Below, one piece after another: positions 55,758 to 64,000 of a stretch of 64,000 nucleotides of DNA. The notes beneath the pieces are model-generated. The model did no database searches and was not told the DNA's origin. It saw only the letters and a list, made by a program, of their open reading frames with translations. Source of the DNA: Piezodorus guildinii (taxonomy: Eukaryota; Arthropoda; Insecta; Hemiptera; Pentatomidae); the NCBI GenBank assembly GCA_023052935.1, contig CM041294.1:20608635-20672634 (forward strand), given 5' to 3'. The stretch's first letter is position 1. Each line of letters opens with the position of its first letter. Position numbers and translations under genes: made by a program.

Positions 55758-56640
55758 ACTTTCACTTACCTCCATTTTTAAAATCAATGAAAGAATTTTC
55801 AAATACAGTTAGAGATAAAAATTAGTGAAACTATTAAAGAATTAATTAAATCGAATTTATATAGAAACATGTGTTTTATTAAAAAATCTTTTATATTATT
55901 ATCTAAAATATTCAGTTAGTTTTGTCTTCTTTTCATCACTCTCTATTAACTTTTAAAAGCTTGAGTATAAGTAATATTTTTTTTTAAATCTTTAGCTTTC
56001 CAACGGTATATCATATGTATATTACTGCTCTTATGTTCAAAAACAAAAAAATTGCATTAAAAAATATGTTTTCAGTTTTCTCCTTTAGTTTATATTTTTT
56101 CATAAACTTGCATATTTAGCTGTTAATTATCGATGGTTACAAGATAATTTAGTTATTTTTATAGAATCAACAAAATTAATAGTACTTTAGAAAAAGAAAA
56201 TTTAAAAGATCGGCATTTGAGCCCTGTCAGACCATTTTAATCCGAATGAAACTTACGTGATATTAAAGCCCATTAAATTTTACATCGGTATAGCGAGATA
56301 AATCAAAATCTTTGGAACTTTTTTCGAGAAAATCGAAATAAGGTGCAAAATGCATGGTTTAAAGTGGCTCTTCTGATAAGCTCATTTTGATGAAAAAGGT
56401 TTTTTAACATCTCGGGCGTATATTTGTCTTAAATATGAAATTTCAGTTTCATAGGACTTACCGTTTCCGCTCGAGAGTTACCACACACGGACACACACAC
56501 AACACAGACCTTTTTTCGAGACTTGGTTATTTGGACTCAGGGGACCCTAAAAGGTGTATATCCGTTGAACTGGAATTCGAAATTGTCAAGATCTCAATAC
56601 TTTCCCTTACAATATATTCCATATACAGGTAAGTGAAAGT
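55758..56640 (+). repeat. Repeat family R, copy 4 (most complete)
   Basis: Begins ACTTTCACTTACC (55758-55770) and ends with the inverse, GGTAAGTGAAAGT (56628-56640), giving 883 bases. The interior aligns with the other copies: TCATCACTCTC, GAGCCCTGTCAGACCATTTTAAT, AAAGTGGCTCTTCTGATAAG, CACACACGGACACACA, GGAATTCGAAATTG. No coding capacity. The 13-base inverted ends suggest a non-autonomous DNA element, but some similarity extends past the left end, so the true boundary is uncertain. Confidence 0.75.
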
Positions 56641-56984
56641 GAGAAAACTTTCCCTAAATAACTGTATAAAGTAAGTGAAATTAAAATTTGTTTTGGATTT
56701 TTTTTTTCTAATCTTAAAAAATAACGCTTTCTTTTCCATAAACATTTTACCTTCAATGGCCTACAAATCGTTCAAAGTGTGATTTTAATTTTTATAGAAA
56801 TAACGCTACAGTGTATCAAGGTTTTTATAAAGTAAGAGGATTCTCTTCTGCGGAATACTAATACGGAAGAATATTCTTTCCCAAATCCTTTAATTAACAA
56901 GGTGAGCCTCTGCTTCTGAATTATAAGTACTCCAGAAAAAATCTGGCCTAAGATAAATCTTTTACATAATTCAAAATTTTAACA
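56641..56984. other. AT-rich spacer
   Basis: Nothing recognised. Confidence 0.4.
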
Positions 56985-57880
56985 ATTTTTTTTTTCATTT
57001 ATTGATATTTACAACTGTATTAGTTAATACATTACATTACAAGTAAATTAGCTGTCAGATAATATAAATGAAGAGAAAATGCCCGTTGGTATCACTCCAC
57101 TATGGATCTAAACTAGAATGTCTCGAGGCCATCTTCTTTTCAGGCGCTTCGGAGGATTGTCAGGAATAGAGGAGGAAGCAAGGATTGAAACTAGTGGGTT
57201 AAAAAGGGAGTGGAGTTTGTCATGGAAAGATTGATACCTGGTTCGGGCCAAATCAGCTACAAAGGGAATATTAAAGTTATGGATGATTTTTTTCCTGAAA
57301 AATTAGAATCGTTGAGGATTTTTCGAAGGATTTTGGATCGTAAGGATTGGATACGGGAAGAATTTGATATTTTAGTGGAGCCCCATAGCTCTACTCTGAA
57401 GTCCAGATAGGTCTTAAAATGGTGATATAAATGAGTCTTTTGTAGTTACGTGGAAGTTTAGACCGTTTGTCTAGTAAGTGTTGAAGTAACCGAAAGCGAC
57501 GAGCAGTTTCTTGTCGTTTTAGTCTAGTGTGCGGATTCCATGCTTTTACGTTTTTCAAGTAGAAGTCCTAGGTAGCGGATCTGTTCGACTGGAACAACCG
57601 GAATATTATTAAAGGATACTGTATGACAGGATGTCATAGGTTTACGACGAAGAGTAAAGGTTATTTGATGGAATTTATTTTAATTCTCCAATTCTGACAC
57701 TATACCTAAAGGTCTCGTATGTGGGATTGAAGAGTTTGAGAGGCAATAGTAGAATCGTTATTGACTGATAACACACAGGTGTCAGGTAAAAGCTAGGTGT
57801 TGGGATGGGCTGGGATATCAGCTTTATAAACTGTATAAAGATGGGTCCTAAGATACTACCTTGAGGAACACTAAAATTTT
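56985..57880 (-). mobile_element. Jockey-type LINE copy, minus strand, reaching the VPQG motif
   Basis: The tail at the left includes the inverse of ATACAGTTGTAAAT. The minus strand reads in broken frames from VPQGSILGPIF near 57865, through a degraded active-site stretch, WRIKIN-like, ITFTLRRKP, RYLGLLLEK, RRLKR and RPRDIL near 57120. This is the longest remnant of the RLTWNPH family in the window after the copy at 54335-55235. Confidence 0.8.
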
Positions 57881-57919
57881 AACAATTAAAATTAATTTCT
57901 ATAGAGACCTATATATCTC

Positions 57920-59155
57920 ATTATATGTACACTCAGTGATAAAATGTTAGACAGACAAATTGAAATTTAAAAAGCTTTTCATCTTTTCTTTATTTTTGAT
58001 TGAAATATTTTTGGAATTACCTAAACTTTAAAGCATAAATTATGATATTGAAATGGGGACAATCTCAGACCTTGGGAATTATTTAAATCCAATATCAGTT
58101 AATATTGCGATTTATATGCGTCAAAATGATAGACACACATGCTATTGTTTACTATTTTCTTAGCCCTCTACAGATGAAATCGTTGACATACCATTTATAC
58201 TTCAGTGCAGTGTCAAATTTGTTCGCAAAAAATTTGTTCGCGAGTCATAGGGGAAAATAAGTGTTTCTCTAAATTAATAAATTCTTCACTCAGCATGAAT
58301 AGTATGAGTAGTAGGGAAATAGACCGCCGAATCAACCGGGTTTTCATCGGTCGCAAAGTTTATTCGGTACGGGGAGACATATGCAACTCACTGTTCTTCT
58401 GGGAGGCCCCCTGTTTTGACCTTAAGGGAGAAATGTAATATTCTTCGAATCGCATCCAACTCTTACAAAACAACAAGAGCAATTGCTGAGGAAGCTGGAG
58501 TTCAAACAAAACTAAGAAATGTTCAATGATTGTTAAAAAAGTTGAAAAAAAAAGGAAAAAGAAAACCAGTTTTGACTACGCGTAATAAGTTAGCTCGGAT
58601 GTCCTTTGCTCGAAATTTAAAGTCATGGAGTGAGGAATGGAAAAAGTCATTTTAGTGATGAAAAAAAATTTAATCCCGATGGGCCAGATGGATTTTCCTA
58701 TTATTTAAGAAAGAAAGAAAAAATGTATTAAGGTGCCAAAAGAAACGAGGCAAAGTTATGGTTTGGGCATCAATTGGTTACAAAAATAAAGGAAATTTGG
58801 TATTTCTTTCATCAAGAGTAAACTCAATTGAATATAAAAATTTATTAGAAAAGGAAAGGTTGACATTTAATGACATGTCTGAAAGCACACCAGTTTTCCA
58901 GCAAGATAACGCCCCACTACGTTCAGCGAAAATTATACAAAATTACCAAATTAGACTGGCCTGCTGTTTCCTCAGACCTGAACATTATCGGAAATGTTTG
59001 GGAAATTCTTTCAAGAAGCGTGTATTCCGAGTCAAGACAGTTGGGAACAATCGAAGAGTTGAAATCTGCAATTCTGGCTTCATGGGAACAAATACCTTAA
59101 AAAACAATCAAACAATTGTATAATTCATTACCAGACAGAGTTTAAATTTTTTTTT
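57920..59155 (+). pseudogene. Tc1-type transposon with decayed transposase
   Basis: The left end reads CACTCAGTGATAAAATGTTAGAC, a Tc1-like terminus. Two overlapping frames (58758-59123 and 58870-59100) read VMVWASIGYKNKGNLVFLSS, FQQDNAP, and, after a shift, LDWPAVSSDLNIIGNVWEILSR with the final catalytic Glu of a D34E signature, then GTIEELKSAILASWEQIP. The 5' coding part (58205-58640) is badly broken. The matching right terminus is missing where the mariner copy begins. Confidence 0.8.
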
Positions 59156-59164
59156 TAGATACAT

Positions 59165-59893
59165 TACTATTTGTATAAAAAAACAACTTTTTATCCCCGA
59201 ACTGAAAAACTCTGAGCTCTGAAGTGAAACAAAATCTGAAAACGCACTTTTCACTTGATCATCATTTTCAAAAAATTTTTCTTTGACGAAGTTGTCAAAA
59301 TTCCTGAACAGGTGGTAATCTGTTGGAGACAAGTCGGGAGAATATGGTGGGTGCGGAAGAACTTCGTAGCCCAGTTCTTTTAATTTTTGCACAGTATGTT
59401 TTGAAACATGCCGCTCAGTGAGATCATGAGGTAACCCGTAGTTGTGCTGAGAGTTCTTTAACTGTTTGGTGGGAGTTTCCTTCAACTGTATGATTGAGGA
59501 TATCGTTATCTATTACGGACGAAGGTCTTCCTCGTTTTCCAGTTTTCCGAGTCGGTATCTCCAGCTGAAAACTTAGCAAATCAACGACGAATGGTCCGTT
59601 CATTAACACTCCCTTCCCCAAACGCCTTGCAAATATTTCTAGCGGCCTCGGCTGCAGAATGGCCGAGTTTAAACTCGTACAAAAATATTATTCGAAAATC
59701 GCGTGTTTCCATGTTCATATTTGGAGGTATACTAAAAAGTGGATAATTGATTGGGAAGCTAATGTTTATAATATAAAGGTAGAGGATTAGTAACTGTTTA
59801 CTTTAAATCTGTAAACATTCGGAAGAAAACAACAGAGACCTGCAAATCCTTAATGTATTTCAGAAACTATAATTTTCATTTTAAAAAACCCAA
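59165..59893 (-). mobile_element. mariner element, deleted and truncated, minus strand
   Basis: The minus strand carries RKTGKRGRPSSVIDNDIL, TVKELSAQLRV (59424-59621) and HVSKHTVQKLKELGYEVLPH, PPYSPDLSPTDYHLFRNFDNF (59108-59485). It therefore retains sequence between the helix-turn-helix and the last catalytic Asp that the 22705-23544 copy lacks, but still misses the region of the first Asps. Only the outer (right) terminus is present, and it is degraded. Confidence 0.82.
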
Positions 59894-60738
59894 TATAATA
59901 CAAATTATTTAGGATACCGTTTTTAGTTTAGGTTTTATTAACTCTATTATTAATCCTAGAGGGATATCTTGCTAGCGATTCTACGTAGCACCTTACTTTA
60001 TTAGTAGTAATTAAGTGATTTCTCTCCTCCTAAGGAACCAGGAAGAAGATCTAAAGGCAGAAAATGAGAGTAGATTCTGATTAAAGCAGAGCTAACAACT
60101 TTTCCTTACCACCTCCTTCCATTAACTCTAATTAATAGTTCTCGGCGAAAAAGAAAGAAAAAAAAATGTTGAAATTTATAATTCTGTTATTTAAACAAAA
60201 AACAACAACGACAAATACTTTCAATAATTAATTTAGTTACACAGTCAAGTAACGATAATGAACAAAATTTAGTTTAGGAAAAAAAAATTCTTTTATTTAT
60301 TTTTTAAAATGTCATAGAGAATACGGGGAATTCTCACCTGATAAATGTATTAAATACAATATATATGGATTGAGCTTTTGCTTAATTGTCATTTTTTTTT
60401 TTTTTTAAACAGTGAAACTTGTAACTAAATACTTATTTTATCTAATTATATTTAAGATGTTATATTGAAGGGAGGTTTTACTTACCTTTTTTTATTATTA
60501 TTTAAATCTATGGGTAGTTGATTTTAAGTAGTCCTTTCTTAAATAGAAAACACCAAACATGTCAGTTTGCTAAGGTTTTCTATAGGTAATAAGGGAAAAA
60601 AATATTGAGAAAGATTAAATAATTTAAAAATAAAATAAAATATTACAATCTACCTATAATAAATTTAACGATTTGTAAAACTTATAAATGTGGTTATCAT
60701 GCTCATTTCCTTGTATTTACAGGTTGTTTTTTTCTTAC
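59894..60738. other. AT-rich non-coding stretch
   Basis: Nothing recognised. Confidence 0.45.
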
Positions 60739-61428
60739 TTTCACTTACCTGTATATGGAATATATAGTAAGGGAAAGTATTGCGATCTTGAAAATTTTCG
60801 AATTATAGTTTTGATCGGAAATACACGTTTTAGGGTACCCTGAGTCCAAATGAGCAAGTCCTACAAAACGATGTGTGTGTCAGTTTTTGTGGTAAGTCAA
60901 GCGCGAAAACTAAAAGTCGTATGAAACTAAAATTTCATATTTATGACACCTTTACGCCCGAGATGTTACAGCAACTTTTTCATTAAAATCGGCTAACCAG
61001 AAAAGCCACTTTATACCATGCACTTTGCACCTATTTAAGATGTTCTCGAAAATAGCTCTAACGATTTTGATTAAACTCGCTATATCGATGTAAAATTTAA
61101 TGGGCTTTGATACCATATAGGTTTCATCCTGATTGAAATAGTATGACAGGGCTTAAATGCCGATATATCAAAATTTCAACCTCTAAGGTAACTTCAATTT
61201 TGTATTTTTTATGAAATTGGCAACATTATCTGATTAGCATTGCTAAAAAAAACATGTAAATATATAAGTTGAACGAATTCGATATCCTACTAAAGGATAT
61301 AACGGTAAAAATAATTTTTGTACGCAATGTTTTGTTTTTGAACTTAAGAACAGTAATATACACGTATAACATATCGTTGGAATGCTAAATATTTTAGAAA
61401 AAATATTATCTTATACCTACTATGTTAT

Positions 61429-62637
61429 TCAACCCAATCCGCCCTACTAAAAATAACTCAAGACCTCCAATCCGCTATAGAACACCAAAAACTAACCATC
61501 CTCATCCTTCTAGATTTCTCTAAAGCATTTGATACTGTAGACCATAACATCCTTCTGGCCAAACTACGAAATATTCCTCTATCGAACAGTGCTCTGCGCT
61601 GGTTCAAATCCTTCCTCTCCAACCGCTCACAGTATGTAGTGACCCCAGGTCAACCTCCTTCCAGAACCCTGCCTCTATCCTGTGGTGTACCTCAGGGATC
61701 ATCATTATCCCCTTCTTTATTTGCAATTTATATTAATGACCTTCCCCTCCAGATCAATCACTCCCAATACCATATCTATGCAGATGATTTCCAAATCTAT
61801 CTATCCTTTCCTCCTTCCCACCTATTACAAGCCACGGAAATGCTTCAAGAGGATCTGAATCGAATCAGCATTTGGGCAGCGGACAACAAGCTTAATTTGA
61901 ACACTAAGAAGACCAAGGCAATTGTAATAGGTTCCAATCCCCTCCTTAAGACACTTCCACCGATTCCCACTATGTTTCTGAATAATAATCCAATACAATT
62001 CCATCTTTCCGTTAAAAACCTCGGAGTTACCCTCGATCAAACCCTTTCCTGGAAAAATCATGTTTCCGAAATCTCCCGTCGTACATTCTCCACCTTAAAA
62101 CTTCTGAATTACCTCCGTCCCCTTCTTCCTATAGAAACCCGTAAGCTTTTGGTAAGTTCCTTAATATTTCCCCACTTCGACTACTGCTGTGCGGTGTATG
62201 GAGGTGTCTCTGGGGATCTCGAGGCAAAACTAAAACGAATGTTTAACTGCTTTATACGTTTCATCTTTGGGATATCCAGAGACACCTCTGTAACTCGTTT
62301 TTACGAAGAGTTGAAGTGGCTTTTCCCTTCCTACCGCCGTAAATACTTCCTGGCATCCTTCCTCTACCAAGTTATCCAATCCCGGTGTCCGTTTTACATC
62401 TCAGATCTCCTTATATTCAAATCCTCCGTTCGTTCCCGTTACACCCGCTCACGGCCTTCAGATCTGTATATGACGTCCCATCGATCCGCAGCTTTCGATA
62501 GATCTTTCTTAATACGATCCGCCTCCCTATGGAACTCCATCCCCCCTAATATCCGTGACTCCCAATCTCTCTCCACATTCAAATCCTGTCTATTTAGCCA
62601 TTTCCTATCAATCCAATTTCTAAATAATCCCAAGTAG
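61429..62637 (+). CDS. LINE ORF2 fragment: reverse transcriptase and C-terminus
   Basis: Open without interruption from STQSALLKITQDLQ through LLDFSKAFDTVDHN, LSCGVPQGSSLSPSLFAIYIND, YHIYADDFQIY (active site), LNLNTKKTKAIVIGS and LGVTLDQTLSWKNHV, to LWNSIPPNIRDSQSLSTFK and a stop at 62637. The first Met-like codon in the usual listing (61639) is internal, as the coding frame enters from the truncated 5' end. About 400 codons remain, no endonuclease. It is the cleanest copy of this LINE family in the window and the reference for the fragments at 25616, 27655 and 52345. Confidence 0.88.
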   Translation, partial: STQSALLKITQDLQSAIEHQKLTILILLDFSKAFDTVDHNILLAKLRNIPLSNSALRWFKSFLSNRSQYVVTPGQPPSRTLPLSCGVPQGSSLSPSLFAIYINDLPLQINHSQYHIYADDFQIYLSFPPSHLLQATEMLQEDLNRISIWAADNKLNLNTKKTKAIVIGSNPLLKTLPPIPTMFLNNNPIQFHLSVKNLGVTLDQTLSWKNHVSEISRRTFSTLKLLNYLRPLLPIETRKLLVSSLIFPHFDYCCAVYGGVSGDLEAKLKRMFNCFIRFIFGISRDTSVTRFYEELKWLFPSYRRKYFLASFLYQVIQSRCPFYISDLLIFKSSVRSRYTRSRPSDLYMTSHRSAAFDRSFLIRSASLWNSIPPNIRDSQSLSTFKSCLFSHFLSIQFLNNPK

Positions 62638-62814
62638 ATGCTAATTTCAAGAATAATTAACTAATAAATAATAGAACAGATTTACTTATTTAATTATCAT
62701 CTTCAACTGTAAATTCAACAGAGAATATTTGAAATCATTATCTTTTCAAAGTTGCAAGATCAAATTATAAATATGTTTAAAGAAGAATAGTAATTTCCTT
62801 TGTTTTTAAAAACT

Positions 62815-62959
62815 GTGTGCATACATGCATATGCTGGTGTGTGTATGTGCGTATGTATGTGTGTATGTATGTACGTGTGTATGTGTGTGTGTATATATGG
62901 ATATATATACGTGTGTGTGTGTATGTATGTATGCGTATGTATGTGTATGTGTTTATATG

Positions 62960-63027
<68 letters not shown>

Positions 63028-63045
63028 TTTTATATATGTATATAT
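62815..63045. repeat. (TG)n/(TGTA)n/(TA)n compound microsatellite
   Basis: Tracts of TGTGTATG, TA and TG units within the LINE 3' UTR. The ORFs across it are repeat artefacts. Confidence 0.95.
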
Positions 63046-63398
63046 ATTTCTTTTATCTGATTAATTTTTTTTTTTTTTTTTTATATAATTTTTTGTTTCT
63101 CATGTTAACATACTTTATTTTTCTGGTTTGTACATTTTTATTACAATTTAGCTTTTAAGTTATTTTATTAGTTCATGTTATTAGTTTAATTCTTTTCTGT
63201 TTTTTAGTCATTTTACTCTAAGACTCTAGTTTTAAGTCCACCTTTTTTTTTTCCTGTTATGTTATTCTGAAGGGACTTGTCCCAGAATAAATAAAGAGTT
63301 ATTATTATTATTATTATTATTACTATTGTACGATTTATCAGAGAGTGATGAAAAGCCGATAAAACAAACTGATTGTCGTAGATATTAATATAGTATCT

Positions 63399-63649
63399 GT
63401 GGCGGTCAAGAAAAACTAGATAACTCGAGTTATATCAAAAATGAGTTAACTTCACGTATCGCTCCGTCAGACCTTCTCCTAAGTCGTGTTAAATTGATTA
63501 AAGAAGTTTCTTAGTGAAAGAAATTGTAGGTGGAAAGAAAGCTGTAATTAATAACTCTTTTTTGGTATGACGTAGAACTTTAAATCGCTCACCTGTAAAA
63601 TGAAAGATTTTGACTTTTTTATTATTATTTTTTTTCTTTTTTTTGTCAC
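63399..63649. other. Spacer
   Basis: 63400-63415 (CTGTGGCGGTCA) weakly resembles the arm of the 26067 mini-element. Nothing else recognised. Confidence 0.35.
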
Positions 63650-64000
63650 TTTCAATATTTTATTTACACCTGTAAAAAATATTACAATCAGCAAATGTGC
63701 TAAAATCTAAGTAAACATGGCGTGGGCAGGCATGAGGGAGACAGCACCCAGTGGTGCATCCTCCTGACATTAAGCACAACTATATTTTCAGGTCAGGAGG
63801 TCCCTCATCCAACTCCTTTTCAGCCTACGGCGAGTTATTGATGGTATGTCGGTTGAACCCATGTTTTGCACAAGTTTGTTTATTTGTCCATTTAGTTTGT
63901 CGTGAAATCGCTTAAATGTGGTTTGTTGTAGTTGGGATACGTAAGTCAGTATGAAGGGTATCGTTTGAAACATATGGTGGCGAGCTCGAAGCCAGTCTTA
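63650..64000 (-). mobile_element. Second Jockey-type LINE family, 3' end, minus strand
   Basis: The minus frame 63788-63973 reads SQLQQTTFKRFHDKLNGQIN and ends RRRLKRSWMRDLLT. It is closest to the copy at 37700-38310, and the tail lies near 63650-63675. It runs off the right end of the window. Confidence 0.75.

Larger units (their letters stand above)
61428..63320 (+). mobile_element. CR1-like LINE 3' half with (TTA)n tail
   Basis: Flanked by TACTATGTTA (61418-61427) and TACTATTGTA (63321-63330), a slightly diverged duplication. It contains the RT frame, a 3' UTR bearing a TG/TA microsatellite (62815-63045), the terminal hairpin GGGACTTGTCCC (63272-63283), AGAATAAATAAA and a TTA repeat. It is 5'-truncated inside the RT. 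Confidence 0.85.
60739..63398 (-). repeat. Repeat family R, copy 5, split by a LINE
   Basis: 60739-61427 begins ACTTTCACTTACCTGTATATGG and matches copies 2 and 4 in reverse as far as AAAAAATATTATCTTATA. The remainder (GAGAGTGATGAAAAGCCGAT, AAAACAAACTGATTGTCGTAG) is at 63331-63398. Together they rebuild the order seen at 19505-19650, so the LINE at 61428-63320 inserted into an existing R copy. Confidence 0.8.

Noticed and set aside
57210..57410. 66-codon plus-strand ORF
   Set aside because: Antisense to a Jockey-type LINE copy on the minus strand.

Overview
The window looks like part of a large, AT-rich, transposon-filled insect (or at least arthropod) genome. The evidence is interrupted reading frames with GT-AG introns, several lineages of Jockey, CR1/L2-like, RTE and I-type non-LTR retrotransposons, Tc1 and mariner relics, an errantivirus-like LTR element, tRNA-derived SINE-like pieces and long TA/TG microsatellites. 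I see no bacterial-type operon. The species cannot be fixed from the sequence.

The only host gene I can support is on the + strand: three exons (20449-20604, 20682-20810, 51400-51575) that splice in frame. The joined product reads like the stretch leading into the bait-region domain of an alpha-2-macroglobulin/TEP/CD109-type protein. The intron between the second and third exons is about 30.6 kb and holds most of the mobile DNA. The rest of the gene lies outside the window or in exons I could not see.

Layout: 45-6343 is an LTR retrotransposon on the minus strand with practically identical LTRs, a tRNA-Lys-type primer site, a U UUU UUA frameshift site, gag and pol, and an integrase reading frame running straight into an envelope-like tail. 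7.9-11.8 kb holds truncated Jockey-type LINE copies and a nested MITE. 11.9-16.0 kb is a Jockey element with a perfect target duplication inside a small inverted-repeat element. 16.8-17.3 kb is an element with an inverted copy of itself inside it. 18.7-24.2 kb holds I-, RTE- and CR1-type LINE ends, the first two host exons and a deleted mariner. 25-30 kb holds CR1-like LINEs interrupted by two palindromic, hammerhead-bearing, Penelope-like mini-elements. 30.4-33.3 kb is a long CR1/L2-like LINE. 36-43.5 kb holds a mariner-type relic, Jockey ends and a 2.1-kb long inverted repeat. 43.8-45.6 kb is a second Jockey copy with a target duplication. 47-64 kb holds more LINE ends, a tRNA-derived SINE, two mariner pieces, a Tc1 relic, the third host exon, and copies of an unidentified ~0.9-kb repeat, one split by a LINE.

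The most interesting items are the perfect 334-bp palindrome and its relative carrying a hammerhead-type core, each followed by a ~37-bp one-sided extension and flanked by a short duplication. Next come the integrase-envelope chimeric frame with a substituted catalytic residue, the self-nested inverted element, and the recurring ~0.9-kb repeat family.
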